DNA of 38,945 bases from Candidatus Krumholzibacteriia bacterium (GTDB lineage: Bacteria; Krumholzibacteriota; Krumholzibacteriia; JAJRXK01), in NCBI GenBank assembly GCA_029932915.1, contig JAOZPE010000027.1:1-38945 (forward strand), written 5' to 3'. Shown here in pieces: positions 1 to 8,007 of this stretch; position 1 is the first letter of the stretch, and each line of letters starts with the position of its first letter. A program made the translations under genes and the position numbers. Below the pieces are notes generated by a model. That model made no database searches. It was not told the origin of the DNA and worked only from the letters and a program-made list of their open reading frames with translations.

Positions 1-2
1 GC

Positions 3-1838
3 TCCATCCTGGTGGCCTACGCCGGGGCCTTCTCCCTGAAGCTGGGCCTGCCCCTGACCAGTTGGTCCCCCTGGTTCTGGCGAGGGCTGCCGGTCGTGGT
101 GGCGGTGAAGGTGGCCGCCCTCGTCTATTTCCGGGTCGATCGGGGCATGTGGCGCTATGCCGACGTGGGCGACCTCATCTCCACCGCCCTGGCCATTTTC
201 AGCTCCAGCGCCCTGCTCATGGGGCTCTGCCTGGCCCTGCGGCTGCCCGCCTTCCTGTTGACCATCCTGGTCATCGACCTGCTCATCTCCCTGCTCATCC
301 TCTCGGCCGCCCGCATGAGCCTGAGGGTGTCGCAGGAGCTGCTGCAGGGGCCCCGGGCCGCCCGCCGGGCCGTCGTCATCGGGGCCGGAGACGCCGGAGA
401 GGCGGCGGTGCGGGCCATGGCGCGCCAGCCTCGGGCCGATCTGCAGGCGGTGGCCTTCGTCGACGACGATCCGCTCAAGCAGGGCCTGCACGTGCACGGG
501 GTGCCGGTGGAGGGGACCATCGACGAGCTTGCCGAGGTGGCCGCCCGCATGCGGGCCGATACCATCCTGGTGGCCATCTGCCGCGATCTGCCCGCCGAGC
601 GCATGCGCGAGATCATGACCATCGCGCGCTCCACGCAGCTTCCGGTGAAACGCATCCCGCCGCTGGACGAGCTCATCAACGGGCGGGCCTTCATCGACGA
701 ATGGCGCGATTTCTCCATGGAAGACCTGCTCAGCCGCGAGCCCGTCCGCACCGAGCAGGAGAAGGTGGGCCGTTTCCTGCAGGGGGAGACGGTGCTGGTC
801 ACCGGCGCGGCCGGATCGATCGGCAGCGAACTGTGCCGGCAGATCGTCGAGCACGAGCCCACGAGTCTCATCCTCCTCGACCAGAACGAGAACGCGCTCT
901 TCGAGATCGAGCACGAGCTGAAGGCCCGCCATTGCGGGGTGCGCTGCATTCCGGTGCTGGCCTCGGTCCGGGACGAGGCCAAGCTCGAGAGGCTGTTCGA
1001 TCAGTACCGTCCGTCGGTGGTCTTCCACGCCGCGGCCTACAAGCACGTGCCGGTCCTGGAACACTTCCCCGAGGAGGCGGTCCGCAACAACGTGCGGGGC
1101 ACGCGCAACGTGGCCCGCCTGGCCGACCGCTTCCAGTGCAGGAGCTTCGTCTTCATCTCGACGGACAAGGCCGTGCGGCCCACCAGCGTCATGGGCACCA
1201 CCAAACGCATCGCCGAACGCATCGTGCACGCGCTGGATCGGAACAGTAAGACCCGCTTCGCCGTCATCCGCTTCGGCAACGTGCTGGGCAGCAACGGCAG
1301 CGTCGTCCAGCTCTTCCGCAAGCAGATCGCCCGGGGCGGACCGGTGACGGTGACCCATCCGGACATCCGCCGCTACTTCATGAGCATCCCCGAGGCGGTC
1401 GCCCTGGTGCTCTTCGCGGCGGCCATGGATCACGAGGGCGGCACCTACATCCTCGACATGGGTCAGCAGGTGCGCATCATGGACCTGGCCCGTCACTTCA
1501 TCCGCCTGCACGGCCTCGAGCCCGACAAGGACATCGCCATCGAGGTCGTGGGCCTGCGGCCGGGGGAGAAGCTCTTCGAGGAGCTGTGGACCGAGAACGA
1601 AGAGCCCGAGCCCACCGAACATCCCCGCATCCTCTGTGCTCTGCGCGAGAGCGAGGCCGACGAGAAGCTCGGACCGCGGGTGGATGCCCTCATCGAAGCG
1701 GCCGAGGCGGGCCGCAGGGACGCCGTTTACGAGCTGCTGCGCGAACTGGTCCCGAGCTACCACGGCGTGCGCCAGCCCGAGGACTCGGCCGATCTGCGGG
1801 TGATCCCCGGACGTTGGAAGGATGTGGCCGGAGCGTGA
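3..1838 (+). CDS. Nucleotide-sugar 4,6-dehydratase, membrane type (PglF/CapD/WbpM family), 5' partial
   Basis: This is probably a UDP-N-acetylhexosamine 4,6-dehydratase that makes a 4-keto-6-deoxy sugar for surface glycan. The reading frame is open to the left edge, so the N-terminus is missing; the first possible start inside the window is a GTG at 12. What remains holds the last membrane segments (to about residue 100) and a CoA-binding-like Rossmann domain (VVIGAGDAGEAAVRAM). An extended SDR domain follows, with VLVTGAAGSIGSELCRQI, FHAAAYKHVP and TDKAVRPTSVMGTTKR. In this family the Met of SVMGTTKR takes the place of the usual SDR tyrosine. The C-terminal half matches PglF/CapD throughout. 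It overlaps the next gene by GTGA, so the two are probably cotranscribed. With the PglE-like aminotransferase and PglC-like transferase nearby, it suggests a bacillosamine-type or other 4-amino-4,6-dideoxy sugar. The family is certain; the exact substrate is inferred. Confidence 0.93.
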   Translation, partial: SILVAYAGAFSLKLGLPLTSWSPWFWRGLPVVVAVKVAALVYFRVDRGMWRYADVGDLISTALAIFSSSALLMGLCLALRLPAFLLTILVIDLLISLLILSAARMSLRVSQELLQGPRAARRAVVIGAGDAGEAAVRAMARQPRADLQAVAFVDDDPLKQGLHVHGVPVEGTIDELAEVAARMRADTILVAICRDLPAERMREIMTIARSTQLPVKRIPPLDELINGRAFIDEWRDFSMEDLLSREPVRTEQEKVGRFLQGETVLVTGAAGSIGSELCRQIVEHEPTSLILLDQNENALFEIEHELKARHCGVRCIPVLASVRDEAKLERLFDQYRPSVVFHAAAYKHVPVLEHFPEEAVRNNVRGTRNVARLADRFQCRSFVFISTDKAVRPTSVMGTTKRIAERIVHALDRNSKTRFAVIRFGNVLGSNGSVVQLFRKQIARGGPVTVTHPDIRRYFMSIPEAVALVLFAAAMDHEGGTYILDMGQQVRIMDLARHFIRLHGLEPDKDIAIEVVGLRPGEKLFEELWTENEEPEPTEHPRILCALRESEADEKLGPRVDALIEAAEAGRRDAVYELLRELVPSYHGVRQPEDSADLRVIPGRWKDVAGA

Positions 1839-3031
1839 AGGGTCGCCGGATAGCCACGGTCTTCCTCCTGGTGGCCATCGCCCTGCTGGCGGTGGGCTTC
1901 CGCTACGTCCTGCGCAATTCGGCCAGCTTCCAGATGCGCCAGTGGATGGAGCCGGCCCAGCGCCTGCTCCTGCTGCTGGCGCTGGGGGCCAATGCCCTGG
2001 CCAACGGGGTGCACCGCCGCCTGCAGCCCTGGCCCGTCTACGTGGTGGGCTTGATGGTGCTGGAGACCCTCCTGCTGATGTGGATGGGCACTTCCATGGC
2101 CCCGGGCATGAACGGCCGGCTCGTCTTCTTCGGCGCCCTGGCCCTGTCCACCCCCTGGCTCTTTCCCCTGGCCCGCCTGGAGAGGGGAACCCGGCGCGCC
2201 TACGCCACCCTCATCGCCCTGCTGCCGACGATCAGCGTCGTGGTGGGGACGATCCTGTACTTCCTTGGCAACCGCATCCTCTACTCCGGGCGTCTGGGGG
2301 CGATCGTGCGGCTGCAGGGCGCCACCAAAGGTGACTATTTCGCGGCCATGGCCTACGCCGGCGTCCTGGTGGCGGTCCACGAGTGGGTGCGCAACCGCCG
2401 CGGCCTGATGGGTTCACTCATCTTCGTCAACCTCATCTACCTCATCTTCAGCGGCGGGAGGATGGCGTTGTTCGCCACCGTCGTGGGCGTGGTGGTGTAC
2501 TTCGCCCGCTCGCCGGTGGGCCGCGACGCCCTGTGGAAACTGCGCGGCTGGGCATATCTCGGCGCGGCCGCGGTGGGGGCGGCCATGGTGGCCTATGCGC
2601 CGATCCTGGCCGATCGCATGTCTGGTTTCGGCAGTGACCAGTTCAGCTTCAGCGGGCGCCGGGCGATCTGGGCCGATTACCTCGACCACTTCCTGGTCAA
2701 CCCCTGGCTGGGCCGCGGTCTCGGGGCGGGCCAGGAGGGCATCCTCAACCGCGCCTTCCCCCACAACGAGTACCTGCGCGTGCTGGTCGAGGGCGGAGTG
2801 TTCGCGGCCGCGCTCTTCCTGGCCGCGGTGGTCCTGTGGTCGTGGCATCTGCACCGGCGTCTGTCGGCCTTCGACCGGCCCTTCCTGGTGGCCTTCATGG
2901 TGTCGGTGGGGATCTACGCCTTCACCGACAACCCCCTGAGCGCGACCTACCTGTCGGGCTTCGTCTATCTGGGCGTGATGCTCATCGAGGGAGAGGCGCT
3001 GCCCTGGGGAGAGGAAGAGGAGGGCGGCTAG
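1835..3031 (+). CDS. O-antigen ligase/polymerase-like membrane protein (Wzy_C family)
   Basis: This is a polytopic membrane protein of about 398 aa that probably polymerises or ligates lipid-linked polysaccharide at the periplasmic face. I chose the GTG at 1835, which overlaps the stop of the dehydratase (GTGA). It gives VKGRRIATVFLLVAIALL, a basic start leading into a membrane helix; the open frame runs further upstream only inside the dehydratase. About ten hydrophobic segments follow. The family's conserved region is visible: SGGRMALFATVVGVVVYFA, then LVNPWLGRGLGAG, and HNEYLRVLVEGG (the H/PN-x-YL...E-x-G pattern of PF04932), followed by a final helix pair. A short acidic tail (EEEEGG) ends the protein. 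It faces the sugar transferase gene tail to tail with 49 bp between stops. Ligase and polymerase cannot be told apart by sequence alone. Confidence 0.8.
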   Translation: MKGRRIATVFLLVAIALLAVGFRYVLRNSASFQMRQWMEPAQRLLLLLALGANALANGVHRRLQPWPVYVVGLMVLETLLLMWMGTSMAPGMNGRLVFFGALALSTPWLFPLARLERGTRRAYATLIALLPTISVVVGTILYFLGNRILYSGRLGAIVRLQGATKGDYFAAMAYAGVLVAVHEWVRNRRGLMGSLIFVNLIYLIFSGGRMALFATVVGVVVYFARSPVGRDALWKLRGWAYLGAAAVGAAMVAYAPILADRMSGFGSDQFSFSGRRAIWADYLDHFLVNPWLGRGLGAGQEGILNRAFPHNEYLRVLVEGGVFAAALFLAAVVLWSWHLHRRLSAFDRPFLVAFMVSVGIYAFTDNPLSATYLSGFVYLGVMLIEGEALPWGEEEEGG

Positions 3032-3080
3032 GTCCCCCCCGGGGGCCGCTGTGCGCCGGGGCTGCCGAAGAGGTGGAGGA

Positions 3081-3707
3081 CTAGGTCCGGAAGACGGCCT
3101 TCTGCAGGGTCTTGGCGATGATGCGCACGTCGGCGCCGGCCGTGCGCCGTTGCAGGTAGGCGCGGCTGAGCGCGAGCTTGCGCGGCAGGATCTTCTCGCG
3201 GTAGTAGCGCTCGGGATCGTCCACCTGGCGCAAGAGTTCGCTCTCGTTGCGGAAGACGATGCTCGCCGGATCGGTCAGACCGGGCCGTACGCTCAAGACC
3301 TCCCGCTGCACACGATCGTCCAGGCGCACGTAGCGCGGCACCTCCGGCCGCGGCCCGACCAGGCTCATTTCCCCCTTGAGGACGTTGATGAGCTGAGGGA
3401 TCTCGTCGAGCTTGCAGCGGCGTAGCAGCGCGCCAAGAGGGGTCACCCGCGGATCGCGCTCGCCCACGGTCAGCAGACGCGATTGGTAGTGCCGGTCGGT
3501 GCGCATGGTCCGGAATTTGAGGATCTCGAAGAGCCGGCCGTTCCGTCCCACCCGATCCTGACGGAAGAGAACCGGCCCGGGTGAGGACAGCTTCACGGCC
3601 ACCGCGATGGCCAGCCACAGCGGCGCCCCCACAAGGAGGCCCGTCGCGGAGACGGCGATGTCGACGATGCGAGGCACGCGTGAAGGCTCCTCGTCGCACG
3701 GGTACAC
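3081..3707 (-). CDS. Small phosphoglycosyl transferase (PglC/WcaJ catalytic domain type)
   Basis: This is probably an initiating transferase that moves a sugar-1-phosphate from a UDP-sugar to undecaprenyl phosphate at the inner membrane face. At 208 aa it is the minimal monotopic form (PglC size), not the long WbaP type. The N-terminal re-entrant helix (RIVDIAVSATGLLVGAPLW) is followed by SSPGPVLFRQDRVGRNGR, ILKFRTM, LRRCKLDEIPQLINVLKGEM and SLVGPRPE, which are the diagnostic bacterial sugar transferase (PF02397) motifs. The catalytic Asp-Glu pair lies in KLDEIPQ. I used the GTG at 3707. There is no good ribosome site there, and a GTG at 3677 (VPRIVDIAVS) is an alternative. It appears to have its own promoter at 3813-3840 and a leader with a long hairpin. 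Together with the dehydratase and aminotransferase it completes a Pgl-like trio. Confidence 0.92.
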   Translation of the reverse strand: MYPCDEEPSRVPRIVDIAVSATGLLVGAPLWLAIAVAVKLSSPGPVLFRQDRVGRNGRLFEILKFRTMRTDRHYQSRLLTVGERDPRVTPLGALLRRCKLDEIPQLINVLKGEMSLVGPRPEVPRYVRLDDRVQREVLSVRPGLTDPASIVFRNESELLRQVDDPERYYREKILPRKLALSRAYLQRRTAGADVRIIAKTLQKAVFRT

Positions 3708-3740
3708 CCGATCGAGACGACCGGCACAAGCGCACAGACA

Positions 3741-3779
3741 GGGGAACCGCCCGCCATCACCGGCGCACGGCGGTTCCCC
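3741..3779 (-). promoter_or_regulatory. Perfect 11-bp inverted repeat in the leader of the sugar transferase gene
   Basis: GGGGAACCGCC (3741-3751) pairs perfectly with GGCGGTTCCCC (3769-3779) around a 17-nt loop that itself holds CGCC/GGCG. It lies between the proposed promoter (-10 at 3813-3818) and the start codon (3707), so it would fold in the mRNA leader. No T-tract follows on the minus strand, which argues against a simple terminator. It could be an attenuator, a protein-binding hairpin, or a factor-assisted terminator for the aminotransferase transcript. Confidence 0.6.
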
Positions 3780-3812
3780 ACTCGGAAGACACAGCAGCAG
3801 ACAGCAAGGCTC

Positions 3813-3840
3813 AGTCTATCGTCGGCGGGGGGCTTGTCAA
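3813..3840 (-). promoter_or_regulatory. Sigma70-type promoter for the sugar transferase gene
   Basis: Read on the minus strand, TTGACA (3840-3835) is separated by 16 nt from TAGACT (3818-3813). The -35 box overlaps the stop codon (TGA, 3839-3837) of the upstream aminotransferase. The expected transcription start is near 3806, giving a leader of about 100 nt. The -10 box shares the TAGNNT form of other candidate promoters in this window. Confidence 0.6.
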
Positions 3841-5045
3841 CCTCCAAACCGACCTTCGTCGGAGCGCACAACTGCAAGAGAATCAACCACTTCGTGGATC
3901 ACACGCTCGACCTGCCCGTCGCTCAGGTCGGGATAGATGGGCAGGGACACCTCCTCGGCGAAGAGGGCCTCGGCGTGGGGGAAATCCTCGGGCCGCAGGC
4001 CGTAGTGGTCGCGGTAGTAGGGTTGGCGGTGCAGGGGGATGAAGTGCACGCTGGTGCCGATCTCGCGGCGGGCAAGTTCGGCGATGAGGGCGTCGCGCAG
4101 CGCCCTTCCTCCGGCCACCCGCAGCGGATAGAGATGCCAGGCGTGCAGGTCGCCGGGCTCGGCCTCCGGCGGTGTGGTCAGGCCTTCCACCGGGGCGAAG
4201 GCCTCGCTGTACGCGCGGGCGATCGCCTCGCGCCGGTCGCGGAAGGCGTCGATGCGCTGCAGCTGGCTCAGGCCCAGGGCGGCCATGATGTCGCTCATGT
4301 TGTACTTGTAGCCGGCTTCGACCACTTCGTAGTACCAGCGGTTCGCCTGCCGGTAGCGCTCGAAGACGTCCTGGTTGATGCCGTGCAGGCGCATGGTGCG
4401 CATGCGCAGGGCCATGGCGCCGTCGCGGGTGACCACCATGCCACCCTCGCCGGTGCACAGGGTCTTGGTGGCGTAGAAGGAGAACGCAGTGGCCTGGCCG
4501 AAGCGGCCGATGGGCTTGCCCTTGCGGTGGGTGGGCAGCGCGTGGGCCGCATCGTCGACCAGACCGAGGCCCTCGGCCTCGCAGAATTCCTCGAGCTTCT
4601 CCATGTCGACGGGCAGGCCGCCGTAGTGGACCGGCAGGATGGCCTTCACCCGCTTGCGGTGCTTCTTGTCCAGCGCCTCGTACGCGCGGATGAAGGTGTC
4701 GGCCCCGACCACGAACTCGCCGGGCTCGTTGTCCACCAGCCAGGGGTCGGCGCCCAGGTAACGGGACACCTCGGCCGATGCGGTGAAGGTGAAGCTGGGA
4801 GTGAGCACCAGGTCGCCCGCTGCGACCCCGGCTGCTTCCAGACCCAGGTGCAGGGCCGCCGTACCCGAATTGACCGCGATGCAGTGCAGTTCCTCGGAGC
4901 CGTCCGGCGCGAGGTAGTGGGCGAAGCCCTCCTCGAACTCGCGGCAGCGCGGGCCGGTGGTGACCCAGCCTTCGCGCAGCACGCCGACGACTGCTTCGAT
5001 GTCGTCCTCGTTCAGGGAGGGCCGGTGGAAGGGAATGGCATCCAT
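3837..5045 (-). CDS. DegT/DnrJ/EryC1/StrS-family sugar aminotransferase (PglE-like)
   Basis: This is probably a PLP-dependent aminotransferase that converts a 4-keto-6-deoxy nucleotide sugar to the 4-amino sugar, acting after a PglF-type dehydratase. The ATG at 5045 (MDAIPFHRPSLNEDDIE) is preceded by GAGGTG and gives 402 aa, the usual size; the frame stays open to 5090 without a better start. NSGTAALHLGL (about residues 59-69), TPSFTFTASAE, VDDAAHALPT with Asp165, and SFYATKTLCTGEGGMVVT with the Schiff-base Lys194 are all present. The C-terminal GTSVHFIPLHRQPYYRD is also typical. It lies 63 bp downstream of the flippase gene. That gap holds a 13-bp palindrome, CCGGACGGTCCGG (5065-5077), of unknown use. 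The class is certain; the sugar is inferred from neighbours. Confidence 0.95.
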   Translation of the reverse strand: MDAIPFHRPSLNEDDIEAVVGVLREGWVTTGPRCREFEEGFAHYLAPDGSEELHCIAVNSGTAALHLGLEAAGVAAGDLVLTPSFTFTASAEVSRYLGADPWLVDNEPGEFVVGADTFIRAYEALDKKHRKRVKAILPVHYGGLPVDMEKLEEFCEAEGLGLVDDAAHALPTHRKGKPIGRFGQATAFSFYATKTLCTGEGGMVVTRDGAMALRMRTMRLHGINQDVFERYRQANRWYYEVVEAGYKYNMSDIMAALGLSQLQRIDAFRDRREAIARAYSEAFAPVEGLTTPPEAEPGDLHAWHLYPLRVAGGRALRDALIAELARREIGTSVHFIPLHRQPYYRDHYGLRPEDFPHAEALFAEEVSLPIYPDLSDGQVERVIHEVVDSLAVVRSDEGRFGG

Positions 5046-5108
5046 GGTCTCACCTCGTGTCGGGCCGGACGGTCCGGGGAATCGGGACATCCGATGCAGG
5101 CAGTCTCC

Positions 5109-6359
5109 TCAACCGGGCTTGCGCGCTCCGTGCAGGAACACCGAGAACAGGATGATCGCATACACCGCGTAGGCGAGCGAGGTGACCTGGCACACCTGGG
5201 TCACCGTTCCGCTGCGGTGGATGATCAGCTCCACCAGCGAGACCTGCAGGGCCAGGGCGAAGGCACTGACCACCAGGTGCTGGCGCTGGTGGCGGATGGT
5301 CTGCAGGAAGTAGGTCGACGGCACCGAGGCCGAGAAGAAGATGACTCCGGGCAGGATCCACCGGGCCGGCTCGATGCCCTGCCGGTAGGCCGGCAGCAGG
5401 GCCCCTACCAGCGGGGGCAGGAGGAACCATCCGGCGACGGCGGCCACCGTCGACAGGACCAGCACCAGCAGGCTCTGGCGCAGCACCCGCCGCTTCAGCA
5501 CGGACGCATCGCCGGTGGCGCCGAAGTCCTGCAGCATCTTCGGATAGGAGGTCACCCCGATCGCCCCGGGGACCACCATGAGGATGGTCAGACCGACCGC
5601 GGCCAGCCCGTAGCGGCTGCCCACCACCGCGTCGCCCCAGCCGGCGGAGATCAGGGCCTTGTTGATGGTGAACTGGAAACTCAGGGCGATCGCGACCGCG
5701 AGCAGGGGGAAGCCGTCGCTGAAGATCTCGCCCCAGCCGCGCTCGAGCAGGGGCCGGGGATGCAGCGGGGCCCAGTACACGGCCAGGGCCAGGGCGGCCG
5801 CCTGCATGATGACGATGCGCACGAAGGCCCCGTGCAGGCCCCACTTCACCACCATGACCAGCAGCAGGAGATTCAGGACCGAGCGGAAGAGCAGCACGAG
5901 CCCGACGCGCCCGAAGCGCGAGTGGGTCTTCAGCAGGCCGAGGTGGTATTGCAGCCACAGCTCGAGGATGACCGCCACGATGAAGGCCGCCGCCCCCTCC
6001 AGGACATGGCGGTAGAAGACGGCCGAGAGGCCGCCGGCCACGAAGACCCACAGCACGCTGAGGACGGCCAGCACGCCGGCGCAGCGGCGCGCGTAGTGCA
6101 GGACCTCGTCCCACCGTCCCTGGCCCATCTTCAGCGGGAGTTGACGGTTCAGCGAGGGGTTCACCCCCAGGTGGAAGTGCTGGCCGTAGTCGAAGAGGAG
6201 GAAGAGCACCAGCCACACCCCGGTGCGCTCGGGGCCGAGGATGCGGAACAACAGGACGCTCTGGATGAGATTGACGAAGAGCGAGCCGTAGAAGGCGCTG
6301 CCGTAGGAGACGGCAGCGGGGATGCGCGAGGGCGGGGGGGATGCGGCTTCGGTGCTCAT
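5109..6359 (-). CDS. Polysaccharide flippase-like membrane protein (Wzx/MOP superfamily)
   Basis: This probably moves a lipid-linked oligosaccharide across the inner membrane. The ATG at 6359 (MSTEAASPPPSRIPAAVSYG) gives 416 aa with about twelve hydrophobic segments. The frame is open further upstream to 6647, but that extension is Arg/Pro-rich and overlaps the inositol synthase gene, so I rejected it. No strong ribosome site is visible. Features that fit polysaccharide exporters are the early VNLIQSVLLFRILGPERTGVW segment, LGVNPSLNRQLP, the central SFQFTINKALISAGWGDAVVGSRYGLA, and the late helix IRHQRQHLVVSAFALALQVS. Sequence conservation in this family is weak, so the call rests on topology and neighbours (aminotransferase, phosphoglycosyl transferase). 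Confidence 0.78.
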   Translation of the reverse strand: MSTEAASPPPSRIPAAVSYGSAFYGSLFVNLIQSVLLFRILGPERTGVWLVLFLLFDYGQHFHLGVNPSLNRQLPLKMGQGRWDEVLHYARRCAGVLAVLSVLWVFVAGGLSAVFYRHVLEGAAAFIVAVILELWLQYHLGLLKTHSRFGRVGLVLLFRSVLNLLLLVMVVKWGLHGAFVRIVIMQAAALALAVYWAPLHPRPLLERGWGEIFSDGFPLLAVAIALSFQFTINKALISAGWGDAVVGSRYGLAAVGLTILMVVPGAIGVTSYPKMLQDFGATGDASVLKRRVLRQSLLVLVLSTVAAVAGWFLLPPLVGALLPAYRQGIEPARWILPGVIFFSASVPSTYFLQTIRHQRQHLVVSAFALALQVSLVELIIHRSGTVTQVCQVTSLAYAVYAIILFSVFLHGARKPG

Positions 6360-6424
6360 CGCCGCGCCACTGTACAGGCAGCTACCGCAGGCTTCAACCA
6401 GCGCCTGCCGTCCCCGAGATGGAA

Positions 6425-6452
6425 GCGCCGCGACCCGGCAGGGCCGCGGCGC
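6425..6452 (-). terminator. GC-rich hairpin downstream of the inositol-3-phosphate synthase gene
   Basis: GCGCCGCG (6425-6432) and CGCGGCGC (6445-6452) form a perfect 8-bp stem with further CCC/GGG pairing inside the 12-nt loop. It begins about 40 bp past the stop of the minus-strand synthase gene. Only TTCC follows on that strand, so if it terminates transcription it is not a classic T-tract terminator. Confidence 0.4.
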
Positions 6453-6490
6453 CGGCTCCACCGCAAGGGATCTCACGGATCGTCGAGCGG

Positions 6491-7807
6491 CTACTCCTCG
6501 TAGTACTCCGTGCCCAGATGGGTGATCAGATCCTCGCCCATCCAGTGACGCAGGGTGTTCTTCAGCTTGGTCTGCTGGATGAAGATATCGTGCTCGGGAT
6601 ACAGTCCCGGCGCGGCCTGGGGGCTCTTGAAGTAGAACGAGAGCCACTCCTGGATGCCGCGCTGTCCCGCTCGGGCGGCCAGGTCCATGAACAGGGCCAG
6701 GTCGAGCACGATGGGCGCGGCCAGGATGCTGTCACGGCACAGGAAGTCGATCTTGATCTGCATGGGGTATCCCATCCAGCCGAAGATGTCGATGTTGTCC
6801 CAGCCTTCCTTGTTGTCCCCACGCGGCGGGTAGTAGTTGATGCGCACCTTGTGGTAGAGGTCCTTGTACAGGCTCGGGTACTTGTCCGGCTGCAGGATCG
6901 TATCGAGCACGCTGAGCTTGCTCACTTCCTTGCTCTTGAAGCTGCCCGGATCGTCGAGGACCTCGCCGTCGCGGTTGCCCAGGATGTTCGTGGAGAACCA
7001 CCCGTGCAGACCGAGCATGCGTGCCTTGAAGCCCGGCGCGAGGATGGTCTTCATCAGGGTCTGGCCGGTCTTGAAGTCCTTGCCCGCGATGGGCACGCGG
7101 TTCTCCATGGCCAGCTCCATGATGGCCGGCACGTCGACGGTGAGGTTCGGCGCGCCGTTCGCGAACGGCACCTTCTTCTTCAGCGCCGCGTAGGCGTAGA
7201 TCTGGCTGGGGCTGATGCGCTCGTCGTTGTTGCGCAGGCCCTCCTCGAAGGCGGCCAGGGTCTCGTGGACCTCGCTGGGCTCCTCGTAGACCTCGGTGCT
7301 CGCGCACCACACCATCACCAGGCGGTCGCAGCCGTTCTTCTCCTTGAAGGTGTCCATGTCGGCCATGAGCTGCTCGGCCAGGTCCATCTTGGTCGCGCCG
7401 GTCTTGACGAACTTGCCCTCGAGCTTCTTCACCCACTTCTGGTCGAAGACCGCGGGCATCGCCTGGATGGCCTCCATCTCGGCCTTGAGGGGAAGCAGGT
7501 CCTTCTCCTGGAGCACGCCGGCGGTCATCGCCGCCTCGTAGGCGTTCTCGGAGATGGGATCCCAGCCGCCGAAGACGATGTCGTCCAGATCGGTCAAGGG
7601 CACGAAGTCCTTGATCAGGGGCTGGCGGTCCTCGGTGCGCTTGCCCAGGCGGATGTGACCCATCTGGGTCAGCGTGCCGACCGGTTCGGTCAGGCCGCGG
7701 CGCAGGGCGAAGACGCCCGCGTAGAAGGTGGTGGCCACGGCGCCCATTCCGGGGGTCAGGACTCCGAGTTTGCCCTTGGCCGGGCGGATATCGATGGCTT
7801 TGCTCAT
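6491..7807 (-). CDS. ino1: Inositol-3-phosphate synthase (myo-inositol-1-phosphate synthase)
   Basis: This NAD+-dependent enzyme converts glucose 6-phosphate to 1D-myo-inositol 3-phosphate in the cytoplasm, the committed step to inositol. The protein is 438 aa. It starts with a Rossmann segment (GKLGVLTPGMGAVATTFYAGV) and contains FGGWDPISENAYEAA, VMVWCASTEV and VPIAGKDFKTGQTLMKTILAPG. The near-universal synthase tail KLKNTLRHWMGEDLITHLG is also present. The ATG at 7807 follows a strong ribosome site (GGAGGAAGCGCC). It is divergent from a LysR gene with about 200 bp between starts, and its control region carries a LysR-type double operator. Likely uses are phosphatidylinositol or other inositol lipids, or an inositol phosphate solute; the window does not decide between these. 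Confidence 0.97.
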   Translation of the reverse strand: MSKAIDIRPAKGKLGVLTPGMGAVATTFYAGVFALRRGLTEPVGTLTQMGHIRLGKRTEDRQPLIKDFVPLTDLDDIVFGGWDPISENAYEAAMTAGVLQEKDLLPLKAEMEAIQAMPAVFDQKWVKKLEGKFVKTGATKMDLAEQLMADMDTFKEKNGCDRLVMVWCASTEVYEEPSEVHETLAAFEEGLRNNDERISPSQIYAYAALKKKVPFANGAPNLTVDVPAIMELAMENRVPIAGKDFKTGQTLMKTILAPGFKARMLGLHGWFSTNILGNRDGEVLDDPGSFKSKEVSKLSVLDTILQPDKYPSLYKDLYHKVRINYYPPRGDNKEGWDNIDIFGWMGYPMQIKIDFLCRDSILAAPIVLDLALFMDLAARAGQRGIQEWLSFYFKSPQAAPGLYPEHDIFIQQTKLKNTLRHWMGEDLITHLGTEYYEE

Positions 7808-7866
7808 GGCGCTTCCTCCACGGTAGCGGATGATCGGGGGAGTGCAGTGGGGCTCCGTCGAAGGAC

Positions 7867-7872
7867 AGGCTA
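7867..7872 (-). promoter_or_regulatory. Candidate -10 box of the inositol synthase gene (activator-dependent type)
   Basis: On the minus strand TAGCCT lies where a -10 box would place the transcription start near 7860, giving a leader of about 53 nt before the strong ribosome site. No TTGAC-like -35 is present at 16-18 nt, as expected of a promoter that needs an activator. TAGCCT is also the -10 of the candidate promoter at 10114. The assignment rests on spacing only. Confidence 0.35.
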
Positions 7873-7895
7873 GAGGGGCGGGAGTTATCGTGCTA

Positions 7896-7933
7896 ATGGA
7901 TAAAACCTGGCATGATATAGGGAAAACCTATAT
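7896..7933. promoter_or_regulatory. LysR-type double operator between inositol synthase and lysR genes
   Basis: A perfect inverted repeat, ATATAGG-GAAAA-CCTATAT (7915-7933), contains ATAG-N7-CTAT and T-N11-A, the standard LysR-family box. A weaker, similar 15-mer, ATGGATAAAACCTGG (7896-7910), lies exactly 21 bp away from ATAGGGAAAACCTAT (7917-7931), two helical turns, so both face the same side of DNA. Relative to the proposed start near 7860 the centres are at about -64 (strong box) and -43 (weak box). That is the usual recognition-site and activation-site layout of LysR activators. The AT-rich island stands out sharply from its GC-rich surroundings. Confidence 0.65.
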
Positions 7934-8007
7934 ACCGGGGAAGAGCCCATCGGCCCCAGTCCTGGATCGACGGGAGGCCGTCAGCCCGATGGGAAAGGAG
8001 GGGAGAC

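Noticed and set aside
7896-7933. OxyR binding site, because ATAG-N7-CTAT resembles the OxyR half-site.
   Set aside because: The adjacent LysR-family regulator has no cysteine at all and the box spacing is 21 bp, not the OxyR arrangement; a general LysR-type site is the safer call.
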